From Limosilactobacillus equigenerosi DSM 18793 = JCM 14505 (GTDB taxonomy: Bacteria > Bacillota > Bacilli > Lactobacillales > Lactobacillaceae), in assembly GCF_001311375.1 (NCBI RefSeq), contig NZ_BBAS01000001.1, positions 62,001 to 126,000 on the forward strand: DNA of 64,000 bases, given 5' to 3'. Below, in pieces: positions 10,297-20,332 of this stretch. The number at the start of each line of letters is the position of its first letter. Within the stretch, counting starts at the first letter, position 1. The notes under the pieces are model-generated. The model had not been told where the DNA came from. It ran no database searches and saw only the letters and a program-made list of their open reading frames with translations. The position numbers were made by a program, and so were the translations under genes.

Positions 10297-10542
10297 TTAA
10301 GCTTGTTCGTCCATTTGGGTCTTCACAAAGTCAACCACATCACCAATCGTTTGGACGTTTTCATCAACGTCTAATTGGATGTCAAACTTGTCTTCTAATT
10401 CGTTCATGATTTCAAAGACATCTAAGCTATCCGCGTCCAAGTCTTCCTTGATCTTGGCGTCTAACGTCACCTTAGCTTCATCAAGGTCTAATTCTTCAAC
10501 AACAACTTCCTTTACACTTGCAAATACTTCTTCCTTCGTCAT
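10297..10542 (-). CDS. acpP: acyl carrier protein
   Basis: 81-residue acidic four-helix protein with the phosphopantetheine attachment serine in DADSLDVFEIM. Carries the growing acyl chain through all Fab enzymes encoded around it. Lies between fabH and fabD, the usual Lactobacillales order. Confidence 0.97.
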   Translation of the reverse strand: MTKEEVFASVKEVVVEELDLDEAKVTLDAKIKEDLDADSLDVFEIMNELEDKFDIQLDVDENVQTIGDVVDFVKTQMDEQA

Positions 10543-10571
10543 GATTAAAATCTCACTTTCATTCTTTATTT

Positions 10572-11543
10572 TTATAATTTAATAATTATCGTTCCGACGG
10601 TTAAGCCACCGCCAAAACCACTTAACGCTACAATTTCACCGGGTTGTAGCTCCCCGGCTTGGACTAATTCATCCAATAAAATTGGCTCACTAGCTGCGGA
10701 GGTATTCCCATACCGATTAATATTAATGGGAAATTTATCCATTGGTTGATCTAACCGTTTCGCGACTTGCTTGATAATCCGCGCATTGGCTTGATGTAAC
10801 AAGAAATGATCGATTTGATCAACGGTAATGCCAGCCTCCATGGCGGCTGCGGTAATCGAAGTTGGCACTTCATGGGTGGCAAATTTATACACCGCGCGGC
10901 CATCCATCGCAAACGGCTTAATTGACGTGACCGGCCCCCCCATTGGTTGGGGAGCGGTTAAGCCAGCATTTAACTGTTCAACGGCCCCACCAAAAGTGGC
11001 CCAATGTTGACCTAACATAAATGGCGCCGTTGTGGATTGTTTTTCCAATAACACCCCCGCCGCGCCATCGCCAAACAACACGGCCGTCCGGCGATCAGTC
11101 CAATCAATTAATTTTGATAAGACTTCACTCCCAATCACCATGATGCGCTTGAGCTGGCTACCTTTAGCCATCGCATTCACCACTTGCCACGCATACACAA
11201 ACCCAGAACAAGCCGCCGAGAGATCAAACGCCACGGCATTAGTTGCCCCTAAGGCGCCTTGAACTGTGGCCGCCGTAGCTGGCGTATAAGCATCCGGTGA
11301 CATGGTTGCGACGACAATTAAGTCCAGGCTCGCCGCCGACCAGCCACTTTGCGCTAACAATTTTCTCCCGACGCTAATTGCGAGGTCTGAGGTGTTTTGC
11401 GTTTCGCTAAGATGCCGTTGTTCAATCCCCGTTCGTGATTTAATCCATTCATCCGAGGTCTCCATGATGCGACTTAAATCATCATTGGTCACCACTTTAG
11501 CTGGAATTTCCCGAGCGGTCGCGACTAACTTTAAATCTTCCAC
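10572..11543 (-). CDS. fabH: beta-ketoacyl-ACP synthase III FabH
   Basis: Condenses acetyl-CoA with malonyl-ACP to start chains. 323 residues, intact. Catalytic Cys in DLSAACSGFVYAW, His in LLHQANARI and Asn in NRYGNTSAASEP. Starts with GTG, 6 bases after AAGGAGA. Eleven bases separate it from fabT. Confidence 0.96.
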   Translation of the reverse strand: MEDLKLVATAREIPAKVVTNDDLSRIMETSDEWIKSRTGIEQRHLSETQNTSDLAISVGRKLLAQSGWSAASLDLIVVATMSPDAYTPATAATVQGALGATNAVAFDLSAACSGFVYAWQVVNAMAKGSQLKRIMVIGSEVLSKLIDWTDRRTAVLFGDGAAGVLLEKQSTTAPFMLGQHWATFGGAVEQLNAGLTAPQPMGGPVTSIKPFAMDGRAVYKFATHEVPTSITAAAMEAGITVDQIDHFLLHQANARIIKQVAKRLDQPMDKFPININRYGNTSAASEPILLDELVQAGELQPGEIVALSGFGGGLTVGTIIIKL

Positions 11544-11554
11544 CTGCCGTCTCC

Positions 11555-12004
11555 TTACTTACTCAGATTATCATTCAGGAATTCTTCTAAGTTGTTTAAA
11601 CTTTGTTGAACTGCTCCTAAATATTGATCATCGATATCTTTTAAGAAACTATTGGCCATCCGATCATGATACGCTTGTTGAATCCGGAAAATTAACCGGC
11701 CCCGCCGCGTTAATTTAATCCGAATGACCCGGCGATCACGGCTATCAACTTGTCGCTCTGCATAACCTTTCCGGCACAACCGATTAATTGTTGCGGTTGC
11801 CGTTCCCGGGGCCACCCCTAGTTTCTGAGCTAATTCCGATGCGGTGGGGGATTCATACATGCTAATCACCGAGATGGTATGCATTTCAGTGATGGTCAAA
11901 TCGCTAAACCGGCTTCGTTTTAACTCTTGTTCTTCCCAACGTAAAATTAAATCATTCACCCGGGATAAAGATCGGGCTATTTCTCGATTTGCTGATTTAC
12001 TCAT
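11555..12004 (-). CDS. fabT: MarR-family fatty acid synthesis repressor FabT
   Basis: 149-residue winged helix regulator. Position between fabZ and fabH is diagnostic of FabT, which represses fab genes with acyl-ACP as corepressor. The HTH is in PTASELAQKLGVAPGTATATINRL and the wing in VDSRDRRVIRIKLT. Two FabT-type operators lie at the operon promoter 500 bases upstream, so it should repress its own transcription. Confidence 0.93.
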   Translation of the reverse strand: MSKSANREIARSLSRVNDLILRWEEQELKRSRFSDLTITEMHTISVISMYESPTASELAQKLGVAPGTATATINRLCRKGYAERQVDSRDRRVIRIKLTRRGRLIFRIQQAYHDRMANSFLKDIDDQYLGAVQQSLNNLEEFLNDNLSK

Positions 12005-12037
12005 TGTCCTTCACCTTTCTAACTAACCTACTGGTGA

Positions 12038-12485
12038 CTAAATCTTTTCAGTCCGTTCAGCAACTACAAATGTCAATTCGGCACTACAAACTTTTTTTGC
12101 CGTCGACGGTAGCAACGGCATTCACAATTCCCATCCGCGCGCGCACTTTTAACATTTCGATGTGTAATTTCATCACATCCCCAGGTTTAACCATCCCGCG
12201 GAACTTGGCATTCTTCACCGCTCCTAAGTACGCCGTCTTTTTATAAAAGGCAGGGGACTTCAAAATCAAAATTGAAGCTGCTTGGGCCAGCGTTTCAATA
12301 ATTAAGACCCCGGGCATCACGGGATTTCCCGGAAAATGACCGCGGAAAAACGATTCGTTAATCGTTACATTCTTCGTGGCCACAATACTTTCATCCGGCA
12401 CCATTTCATCGACATAATCGATGTAGCAAATTGGATACCGGTTCGGAATCAAATCCATGATTTCCTGGGCTGACATAATTGCCAC
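12038..12485 (-). CDS. fabZ: 3-hydroxyacyl-ACP dehydratase FabZ (first copy, operon head), frameshifted
   Basis: First gene of the fab operon. Catalytic His in RGHFPGNPVMPG and Glu in LIIETLAQ. A T run of seven at 12092-12098 carries an extra base; after correction the frame continues VDGKKVCSAELTFVVAE and ends at 12038, giving 148 residues. GTG at 12485 is chosen because AGGTG stands 7 bases upstream, better than the ATG nine bases further in. Differs from the mid-operon copy, so the two are not a recent duplication. Confidence 0.93.
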
Positions 12486-12510
12486 TAGTGAGCACCTACT
12501 TTCAAATTTA

Positions 12511-12527
12511 TTTCGAATATCAAAATA
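12511..12527 (-). promoter_or_regulatory. FabT operator, downstream box
   Basis: TATTTTGATATTCGAAA on the minus strand: TTTGA-3-TCGAA, close to the FabT palindrome (TTTGANNNTCAAA). It covers roughly +6 to +22 of the predicted transcript, so binding would block the polymerase. Confidence 0.65.
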
Positions 12528-12539
12528 TTCGACTCAGCT

Positions 12540-12569
12540 AGTATATATCAGGGTTATTTTGAATGTCAA
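12540..12569 (-). promoter_or_regulatory. sigma-A promoter of the fab operon
   Basis: TTGACA (12564-12569) and TATACT (12540-12545) on the minus strand, 18 bases apart. The -35 lies inside the upstream FabT box. Confidence 0.7.
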
Positions 12570-12572
12570 ACT
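12556..12572 (-). promoter_or_regulatory. FabT operator, -35 box
   Basis: AGTTTGACATTCAAAAT on the minus strand contains a perfect TTTGA-3-TCAAA palindrome matching the published Lactobacillales FabT motif. It overlaps the -35 hexamer. Confidence 0.75.
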
Positions 12573-12589
12573 ATTTTTCGACAAAAATA

Positions 12590-12627
12590 AAAACTGACCA
12601 GCTAGATTGCTTCCAGCAGTCAGTTTT
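12590..12627 (-). terminator. terminator after tsaD
   Basis: AAAACTGAC / GTCAGTTTT stem with 20-base loop, followed on the minus strand by a T-rich tail. Separates the tsa genes from the fab promoter. Confidence 0.8.
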
Positions 12628-12632
12628 AATCC

Positions 12633-13647
12633 CTATAATGACAAGCCTGGTTGGGCATTTAAATCCCACGCCGCCCGGTCACCAAATTGATAATTAATGT
12701 ATCCCGCGGCCCCAATCATGGCGGCGTTGTCACCACATAATTTTAATGGCGCTAATAATAAATTAACTTCGGGTTGTTGCGTGGCTAACTGTTCCGTAAG
12801 CGCCGTCCGGAGCCCCCGGTTGGCAGCCACCCCACCAGCTAAGACCAATTGTTTCACTGGATATTGGGCCAACGCCCGCATGGTTTTATGCACTAATACA
12901 TCGACGACACTTTGTTGGAAACTGGCTGCTAAATCAGCCCGATTCAGCGTTTCGCCCCGTTGATCAGCGTTGTGGACCGTATTAATAAAGGCACTTTTTA
13001 ACCCACTAAAACTGAAGTCAAAATTATCTTCATTCTCCATCGCCCGTGGGAAGTTAAAGACATCTTGTCCTTGCGCGGCTAATTCGTCAACGGCTTTCCC
13101 CGCTGGATAGGCAATCCCCATCACGCGACCAATTTTATCGTAGGCTTCCCCGGCCGCATCATCACGGGTTTCCCCAATAATTTGGTATTCGTGCGGCGCC
13201 GGCATATAAACTAATTCAGTATGGCCACCAGACACTAATAAGGCCATTTGCGGATAATTAAATTCACCAGCAAAGCGGGCCGCATAAATATGCCCCGTCA
13301 TATGATTAACCGGGATTAATGGTAAGTGGTGGGCCCAAGCGACGGTTTTGGCGGCCATTAACCCAATTAACAACGATCCGACCAGTCCTGGACCATATGT
13401 CACCGCCACCGCCGTTAGCTCATCATACGTTACCCCAGCCGTGGTTAGGGCATCCTCAATACAACTCGTAATTTGTTCAATATGATGCCGACTCGCCACT
13501 TCAGGCACGACCCCTCCAAAGCGTTGGTGACTCGCAATTTGGGTGGCAACGATATTACTTAAAATCTTCGTCCCATCTTCAATTACGGCCACACTTGTCT
13601 CATCACAACTCGATTCAAATGCTAAAATAATTGTTTTTTTCTGCCAT
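12633..13647 (-). CDS. tsaD: tRNA N6-adenosine threonylcarbamoyltransferase TsaD, frameshifted
   Basis: Catalytic subunit for t6A37 on ANN-decoding tRNAs, working with TsaB. Start ATG 13647; a T run of seven at 13634-13640 has one extra base, after which the frame reads [17 protein letters not shown]. Metal-binding His in MTGHIYAA and the HxxxH-type motif region HHIEQ are present, plus [10 protein letters not shown]. Corrected length is 337 residues. Overlaps none; rimI ends 9 bases upstream. Confidence 0.94.
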
Positions 13648-13656
13648 GCTTCATCC

Positions 13657-14190
13657 TCAATTCGGTGCTAACTTTGCCACCATCTCCCAGGCATCCGCCC
13701 CATCATCTTGATAATAATGGCGCCGTACCCGTAATAAATCAAATTTTAAAGTTTGATATAAGCTAATGGCGCGCTCATTATCACGCTTCACTTCTAACTC
13801 ATCGTTAATAATTTGGCTTGTCGGGCTAGCTGTTGCAATTCATGAATACAACGCGTTCCAATCCCCATCCCTTGATAAGACGGGGCAATCCCGATATTCG
13901 TAAGATGCATATCCCGTTGATGCTGATTAACGGCCACTCCCACATACCCAATCACAGCTTGATCCGTAGTAAGGGTAAACCAATGGTGATGCCGACTTTG
14001 AAAATAGGCCCGAAAGCCGGCACCGCCCCACGGTGGGGTAGCATATAATTGTTGTTCAATCACTTCGAACGCAACAATATCGTTAACCACACTTGGACGC
14101 ATCGTAATCAACTGGTCGCCAATCCACCATTGCAATGTCGTTGATTGGAGTGGCGTTTGCTGCCACCACCGTTTAAACTTTTTTTAACAT
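13657..14190 (-). CDS. rimI: ribosomal-protein-alanine N-acetyltransferase RimI-like, frameshifted
   Basis: GNAT acetyltransferase between tsaB and tsaD, the usual Gram-positive context. The start is ATG 14190 ([13 protein letters not shown]), which overlaps the tsaB end; it is visible only after removing one A from the seven-base run at 14179-14185. Acetyl-CoA loop is [15 protein letters not shown] seems missing near 13800 (frame resumes [16 protein letters not shown]). Corrected length is 177 residues, including an N-terminal basic, tryptophan-rich extension. Confidence 0.85.
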
Positions 14191-14907
14191 AATCATTCGC
14201 TAATGGATCGGCATCCGGATGGTCATGATACCAATTCATTTCCGCTTCCGTTTGCCGTAAATAACGCGGCACCACCGCATCAATATCGGCTACGGGCGCT
14301 TCACCTTGTCCGGCTAGCGCGACTTGATATGGGTTCGGCGTGGCCCAAACTGCACCCAGCAAGTGAACATTGGCTGGTAAGTCCGCCAGCACTGGCGCTA
14401 ACTTCGGGGTTACTTCTCCGACTAACCAAACTGGTTGGGCTAATTCACCCAAAGCTGCAATTTCTTGTTGCAATTCAACATGGTGATCAGCAACCAAAGA
14501 CGTTAATTGATCCCCTTGCCATTGATACCGCCCGACAAACGCGGTCCCCCGGCGGGCATCAAAAAAATGGGACTATCACGGCCTCCGTGATGGCCGGTAC
14601 ATTCCGAGCCAACACCGCTAAACTCGACACGACTACTAATTCAATTTTTAATGTCGCCGCTAAGGTTTTCGCCGTCGTGACCGCAATCCGTACCCCCGTA
14701 TATGATCCTGGTCCGGCGGCCACGACCACCCGATCTAAATCTTGCGGTTCCCAGTTTACTTGTTGCATCAAGGTATCCATCACTGGTAACACGTAGACAC
14801 TATGGTTTTTTTACCATTTTTAACGTTGTTTGCGCCAAGAGTTGTTCATCTTCAACTAAGGCAATATTCATCGGTTGATTAGAAGTATCAATCGCCAAAA
14901 TTTTCAT
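14173..14907 (-). CDS. tsaB: tRNA threonylcarbamoyladenosine biosynthesis protein TsaB, three frameshifts
   Basis: Non-catalytic ASKHA-fold partner of TsaD. ATG 14907 (MKILAIDTSNQPMNIALVED). The glycine motif AAGPGSYTGVRIA is intact. Extra bases sit in seven-base A/T runs near 14806-14812, 14565-14571 and 14179-14185. After correction the protein is 243 residues and ends ANDYVKKV, the family's common end, overlapping rimI. Confidence 0.93.
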
Positions 14908-14956
14908 ACTCGTCATCCTTTCTTATTCCCGTTAATAATCATACCATATAACAACG

Positions 14957-14988
14957 AAACCGACCGAGCACACTGTCTCCGTCGGTTT
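14957..14988. terminator. hairpin between galE and tsaB
   Basis: AAACCGAC / GTCGGTTT stem in the tail of galE on the minus strand. The T run on the minus side is poor, so efficiency is uncertain. Confidence 0.55.
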
Positions 14989-15014
14989 AATTTTTAACTA
15001 TTTAATTCACGACC

Positions 15015-16009
15015 TTAGTTCCGGTCATCGTAACCCTTGGGATGACTTTCATGCCAGTTCCATGCCGTAGCAATAATGTCATGTACATCATCATATTGGG
15101 GTTGCCAACCTAAGACTTCCCGCGCCTTATCACTAGCTGCCACTAATGAATCTGGGTCCCCAGGGCGCCGTGCGCAATCTTCGCTGGGATTGGCTTGCCC
15201 GTCACTTCGCGGGCCGCTTCTAACATTTCCTTATTCGAGAAACCAGTTGATGAGCCAAGATTAAATGCGTTACTTGGGTTACCAGCCTTTAAGTACTTCA
15301 CGGCTAAAATGTGCGCATCCGCTAAGTCCATGACATGCACGTAATCCCGGACATTCGTCCCATCCGGCGTATTGTAATCGTCCCCAAAGATACTCAATTC
15401 ATCGCGCTTACCTTGGGCAACTTGCATAATAATTGGGACCAAGTGCGTTTCCGGACCATGGTCTTCCCCAATCGTGCCATCTGGCGCCGCCCCAGCCACG
15501 TTAAAGTACCGTAAGGCGACAAATTTAATCCCGTAGGCTTGATCAGCCCAGGCCATCATTTGTTCCATCATTAACTTCGATAACCCATATGGATTAATTG
15601 GCTTTTGTGGATCCGTTTCCTTAATTGGCATCGTTTCTGGCGTGCCGTAAGTAGCGGCCGTTGATGAGAAGACGATGTACTTAACGCCAAAGTCGTGCAT
15701 TGCTTCTAATAACGTCACCATTCCGCTGGTGTTGTTGTCAAAGTACTTTAATGGTTCCTTCATTGATTCTGGCACGATTGAAAAGGCCGCAAAGTGCACT
15801 ACCGCCGTAATGTCTTCATTGACAAAAATCCGGTCTAAAAAGGCCCGATCGCGAATATCACCGTAGTAAAACTTCGCCCCTGGATTGATTGCCTTCTTGT
15901 GTCCCGTTGATAAGTTGTCAGCGACGACCACATCTTCGCCGGCTTCCACTAACCGCTTAACCATGTGTGAACCGATATAACCGGCTCCCCCTGCTACTAA
16001 AATTGCCAT
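15015..16009 (-). CDS. galE: UDP-glucose 4-epimerase, frameshifted near its end
   Basis: NAD-dependent interconversion of UDP-glucose and UDP-galactose. GGAGYIGS at residues 7-14, FSSTAATYG, and the YxxxK pair in [11 protein letters not shown] is missing near 15171 (GCGGCA read as GCGCA); the true C-terminal frame continues [16 protein letters not shown] and ends at 15015. Corrected length is 331 residues. Monocistronic, flanked by a thioesterase gene upstream, so its role is probably cell-wall sugar supply rather than a Leloir operon. Confidence 0.94.
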
Positions 16010-16085
16010 TACAATACCTCCATTGATTATGTATCCGCTTTCAAATCCATTCTAGCACACTTTTGTCCGTTTGCTAGCCATGTTT

Positions 16086-16826
16086 TTATTTTCCGACTGT
16101 CACCCACGTTAATTCGGCGCGGGCGGCTCCTTGATCAGCGGTTTTAATTTGATGATAAGTGACTAAATCCGCCACTTTGGCTTGACTCGTCACCCGTTGA
16201 CCATAACGAACCTCATGATCAAATTGAATTTTAACCCCGGTTAATTGATGCGTTTGCAAAAATTCGGCCCCTAAGGCTTCCAACATCCAATCAAAGTAGT
16301 GGGAGTTATTGACGTGTCCGTTCATATCAATATCAAAATACCGCACATCATATTGATGTTGTTGCCACGTATCATCCACCACCAAGTCACTTGGCGCTGG
16401 GACACGCGGAATCCGCTTCACCGGTGCTAAATCATATTGTTCAATCAAAACCGGTGGAATCGTCATAATTCGGCGCTTTACTAGATCCATAAAAACAAAG
16501 GTTGCTTCATAATGAACCCATTCATGCCCAGTATGATCTCGAATGCTAAATTCCCGCAGTGAGAAAAATTTATTAAAAGCTTTCACCCGCGTCGCCACCA
16601 CAATTTGATCCCCGGCGTGAAAATGGGTTAAATCAAAGGTCCCGGCATAATTAACAACGACCCAGCCACCGCCTAATTGATTGGCAGCCCCTAAGCCGAC
16701 GCCGGTCCCTTGATTTTCAATTTCGGCGGCTAACACCCCGAGGTTAAAGAGCATCCCTAATTGCAAATTCCCTTGCGGATCACATTCGTAATAAGTTAAT
16801 TGATGCGGTAATTCAAACCACTTCAT
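16086..16826 (-). CDS. acyl-ACP thioesterase
   Basis: 246-residue double hot-dog protein of the Fat family (PF01643). Each half begins with a YYECD/VRYFDIDMNGHVNN-type motif; the second contains the Asn and His expected for catalysis. Releases free fatty acids from ACP. Follows rsmI by 13 bases with AAGGAGAG 7 bases before the ATG, so it is probably in that operon. Confidence 0.88.
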   Translation of the reverse strand: MKWFELPHQLTYYECDPQGNLQLGMLFNLGVLAAEIENQGTGVGLGAANQLGGGWVVVNYAGTFDLTHFHAGDQIVVATRVKAFNKFFSLREFSIRDHTGHEWVHYEATFVFMDLVKRRIMTIPPVLIEQYDLAPVKRIPRVPAPSDLVVDDTWQQHQYDVRYFDIDMNGHVNNSHYFDWMLEALGAEFLQTHQLTGVKIQFDHEVRYGQRVTSQAKVADLVTYHQIKTADQGAARAELTWVTVGK

Positions 16827-16839
16827 GCGCTAACTCTCC

Positions 16840-17694
16840 TTATAACTCGTGAAATTGCCGGTACAATTCTTGCCGGTTTAAATCACGTTCTTTGGCCACT
16901 TGCTTAATCGCCGCATTAACTTTCGTTCCATTGGCAATCAACGATTGAATCGCTTGCAGTGGGTCATCATCAAACGTCACCGTTTCCTTCGGGGCCCCGC
17001 CAATTAGCATTACAAATTCGCCCCGTACCGTCGCCGTTTGCGCCCAATTTAAAAGTTCCGCCGCCGTGCCCCGCAAATATTCTTCATAACGTTTGGTTAC
17101 TTCCCGCGCTAACACCACCGGCCGCTCCGGACCGAGCACTGCGACCACATTGGCGAGCGTTTTGGCTAACCGATGCGGCGCCTCATAAAAAAATCATCGT
17201 TTCTTCCCGCTCCTTTAAGGCGGTTAATTCGGCTTGTTGGGCTTGTTGTTTACGGTCTAAAAAGCCATAAAAATAAAATGGCTGTGGGACTAAGCCCGAA
17301 GCGACTAATGCCGTCAACGCCGCATTCGCCCCTGGCAAGGCCACAACTGGTAAATCAGCCTCCACACAAGCTTTAACGAGTTCCTTGCCGGGATCCGAAA
17401 TTGATGGCATCCCCGCATCACTAACTTGGGCAATGTCTTCGCCATTTTGCAATCGTTCCAACAATTGCGGAATTCGTTGCGCCGTATTGTGTTCATGAAA
17501 ACTAATCGTCGCGTCGTGATTTCAAAATGATTTAATAATTGTTGCGTATGCCGCGTATCTTCCGCTGCAATTAAACTAACCGCTTCCAAGGTTTTAACGG
17601 CGCGCATCGTCATATCCTCTAAATTCCCAATCGGGGTTGGGACTAAATAAAGGCGCCCCGTTGACGCCGTTTGAAAACTAGAAATTTGTTGCAT
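16840..17694 (-). CDS. rsmI: 16S rRNA (cytidine(1402)-2'-O)-methyltransferase RsmI, two frameshifts
   Basis: Tetrapyrrole-methylase fold SAM enzyme. [15 protein letters not shown] near the N terminus, AEDTRHT, then [14 protein letters not shown]. Missing G near 17508 (frame resumes [12 protein letters not shown]) and an extra T in the seven-base run at 17187-17193 (frame resumes [12 protein letters not shown]). Corrected length is 284 residues. Last gene of the dnaX-recR-tmk-holB-yabA series, immediately after yabA. Confidence 0.93.
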
Positions 17695-17696
17695 CT

Positions 17697-18041
17697 TTAC
17701 CCCTTCGTCCGATGATCATTGTAAATAATATCAAGACAGAATGTACATGATTCGGCATCCGCTAACCGCTTACCGTAATACTCGTTACAAACATGAAAGC
17801 CTTCTTGATATAAATTTTGTAAATTTTGGCGTGAGGCCGTCAATCCATTTGACGTGGTTTCGTGGCTTTGAGCGGCAATCGTCTGCCGAAGGCGGTCATT
17901 TTCAATCGTTAACTCAACGTTTTCTTGTAAGACCGCGCTCATTTGTTGTTGTAAACTCACCACTTCTTCCGCCAACGTCTGCGTTTGCCGGGCCAGCGCC
18001 GTCAATTGATCATAAAGTTTTCCTTTATCAATCCGTTCCAC
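17697..18041 (-). CDS. yabA: replication initiation control protein YabA
   Basis: Zinc-binding regulator that links DnaA and DnaN and limits replication initiation. N-terminal half is a heptad-repeat coiled coil ([22 protein letters not shown]); C-terminal zinc region has HVCNEYYG and CTFCLD. I place the start at GTG 18041, 11 bases after AAGGGAG; a TTG at 18062 would put the ribosome site within the gene. About 114 residues. The order holB-yabA-rsmI is conserved in Firmicutes. Confidence 0.92.
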   Translation of the reverse strand: MERIDKGKLYDQLTALARQTQTLAEEVVSLQQQMSAVLQENVELTIENDRLRQTIAAQSHETTSNGLTASRQNLQNLYQEGFHVCNEYYGKRLADAESCTFCLDIIYNDHRTKG

Positions 18042-18062
18042 TGGTGCGATTACTCCCTTCAA

Positions 18063-19064
18063 TTACTTATTTGTTAAGCATTTTATCACAAATGCTTCCC
18101 AAACATTTTGATAGTTTAGATTTCGTTCAAATTGTGGTTGTAAAGCTAACGCCGCTTCATTCATCGCTAAACATTGTGGCAAGGTAAGCCCTTGCACCGC
18201 CGCTACTAATTCTGCACGCCAATTAGCAAAATATAAGTCCAATCGTTGGTCATCAACCTTTAGGACTAAGGCATCGCGCATTAATAAGGTTACTAATGAT
18301 AACCCGATTTTTTGTTGCGACCGGTCTTCAAACAATGGCAAGAGCTTGGTTTGAATTTCAACATAGGCTAATGGATCACGGGCTAACACTAGTTTAAACC
18401 ATGGTAATAGTTGTTTCACGACTTGACCAAGCCAGTCGTCAACTAACCAAGCCGTTGCTTCTTGGGGGGATTGCGTTAACCCGACCACGACTGATTGTAA
18501 ATAGTCCGGAATCCCCGCCGTGGCAAGTTGCGTTTTTAATTGCACCGGTGATAACGCTGGCAACTCCACAATTTGCGTCCGCGATTGAATCGTCGGCAAG
18601 ATTGCTTGCTTATTGGTGGTCAGTAAGAAAATATAGACATCTTGTCCCGGTTCTTCAATAAACTTTAACAAACTATTGGCCGCATTGACCGTCATCGTAT
18701 CAGCTTGGTCGATAATAAAGACTTTTTGTTGCCCTTCCACGGAACGTTTGGTAAATTCGGTTTTCAAATAGCGAATTTGGTCAACCTTAATTTGCCGACC
18801 ATCTGGTTGGACCATCACCACATCGGGATGATTATCGGATAAGATTCGCTGACATTCCGCACAAGTATAATCCGGTTGGTTCGCTTGCGGAGCCAAACAA
18901 AATAGCCGCAACGCAATCCATTTAGCTAAGACCAGTTTCCCCGTCCCACTCATTCCAGCTAACAAGTACGCATGGGCTAATTCATGGTTAGCAATCACTT
19001 GTTGAAATTGCTCCACCAAAGGCGAAGTTAAGACTGGCGTCGCTTTAAATTGCGTTGTGTCCAT
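18063..19064 (-). CDS. holB: DNA polymerase III subunit delta'
   Basis: Clamp-loader subunit, 333 residues, intact. AAA+ domain with GMSGTGK, a zinc module CLAP...CAECQRI around residues 55-70, and IDQADTMTVNAANSLLKFIEEP as Walker B and sensor region. ATG 9 bases after AAGGAG. Directly follows tmk; the PII-like yaaQ gene often found between them is absent. Confidence 0.95.
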   Translation of the reverse strand: MDTTQFKATPVLTSPLVEQFQQVIANHELAHAYLLAGMSGTGKLVLAKWIALRLFCLAPQANQPDYTCAECQRILSDNHPDVVMVQPDGRQIKVDQIRYLKTEFTKRSVEGQQKVFIIDQADTMTVNAANSLLKFIEEPGQDVYIFLLTTNKQAILPTIQSRTQIVELPALSPVQLKTQLATAGIPDYLQSVVVGLTQSPQEATAWLVDDWLGQVVKQLLPWFKLVLARDPLAYVEIQTKLLPLFEDRSQQKIGLSLVTLLMRDALVLKVDDQRLDLYFANWRAELVAAVQGLTLPQCLAMNEAALALQPQFERNLNYQNVWEAFVIKCLTNK

Positions 19065-19081
19065 CCAACCGGACTCCTTTC

Positions 19082-19709
19082 TTATAATCTTGTTTCAATC
19101 ACTTGCCAAACGGCTGCAACCACCTCTGCGAGTGGTTGCGTTGCATCAACTACGACCAGGCGAGCCGGATTTTCTTGAGCCAAGGTAAGAAAAGTTGCCC
19201 GCACCCGTTCGTAAAAGTCTGCTTGTTCTTGATCCAGGCGATTAACCTGATTTTGTCGATGTTTTTGAATTCGTTCCAACCCAGCGGTTCGCGGGACATC
19301 TAAGAAGATGGTTAAATCCGGTAAACAATCGTTAACAGCCACGGCATTAATCGCTTGGACCGTCTCCACGCCGAGTTGTCGGCCGCCCCCTTGATAAGCT
19401 AGGGAACTATCTAAAAATCGGTCTGACAACACCCATTGTTGTTTGGCTAGGGCGGGTTGAATTTTTTTCCACCACATGTTGCCGCCGGCTGGCCGCAAAT
19501 AACAACGCTTCCGTCACCGGGTCCATTGTTTTAGCCGCATCTGCTAACAAGACTTCCCGAATCGTTTCCCCCAAAGGCGTTCCCCCTGGTTCACGGGTCA
19601 TCACAATTTTATCGGCCCCCAGGCGCTCAACTAGGCGGGCTTGGATGGCTTGCATCACGCTCGTTTTGCCTGATCCATCTAATCCTTCAAACGAAATAAA
19701 CTTTCCCAT
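19082..19709 (-). CDS. tmk: thymidylate kinase, frameshifted
   Basis: Phosphorylates dTMP to dTDP. P-loop [10 protein letters not shown] at 8-17, [11 protein letters not shown], and [14 protein letters not shown] run of seven at 19462-19468 carries one extra base (frame resumes [13 protein letters not shown]). Corrected length is 208 residues. An essential gene, so the shift is almost certainly an error in the sequence. Confidence 0.95.
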
Positions 19710-19720
19710 CGCTCTCCCTA

Positions 19721-20320
19721 CTACATTTCTGTCCGTCCTTGGACCGCTCTAAATAACGTCAATTCATCCGTGTAGTCAATATCAGCCCCCGCACTCAACC
19801 CATGGGCTAGGCGCGTCACTTTAATTCCGGCCGGTTTTAACAACCGCGCTAAATATTGAGCCGTTGTTTCACCATCCATCGACGCATTCGTGGCAATAAT
19901 AACTTCTTTGACTTCATTATGTTGCTTCAAGCGGTCAATTAAACTTGGAATATTAATATCCATCGGTCCTGTGCCTTCACTTGGTGAAATCGTTCCATTT
20001 AGGACGTGGTACAACCCATGATATTCATTCATCCGTTCCATCGCCATAATGTCCCGAGGGCGTTCCACCACCAGAATTTGGCTTTGGTCACGACTTTGAT
20101 CTTTACAAACCGGGCAGGGATCGTCTTCGGTAATATTGCCACAAATACTACAAAAATGGAGATCTTGCTTCACCGCAGTCAGGGAGGCGGCAAAATTCTT
20201 CACGTCTTCAGTGTCCATCCCCAACGTATAAAAGGCGAGGCGGGTCGCTGACTTTTCCCCGATCCCCGGTAATTTCATATAACTATCAATTAACTTCGCA
20301 ATTGGTTCTGGATACTGCAT
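19721..20320 (-). CDS. recR: recombination mediator protein RecR
   Basis: 199 residues, intact. Helix-hairpin-helix [13 protein letters not shown], zinc finger CSICGN...CPVC, Toprim domain with VVERPRD and the C-terminal Walker-like region. Loads RecA at gaps with RecF and RecO. Confidence 0.96.
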   Translation of the reverse strand: MQYPEPIAKLIDSYMKLPGIGEKSATRLAFYTLGMDTEDVKNFAASLTAVKQDLHFCSICGNITEDDPCPVCKDQSRDQSQILVVERPRDIMAMERMNEYHGLYHVLNGTISPSEGTGPMDINIPSLIDRLKQHNEVKEVIIATNASMDGETTAQYLARLLKPAGIKVTRLAHGLSAGADIDYTDELTLFRAVQGRTEM

Positions 20321-20332
20321 ACCAACTGCTCC

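Noticed and set aside
6504-12485. One of the two fabZ genes is fabA or fabN
   Set aside because: Both have FabZ-type active sites; isomerase activity cannot be told from sequence by eye, so both are left as fabZ.
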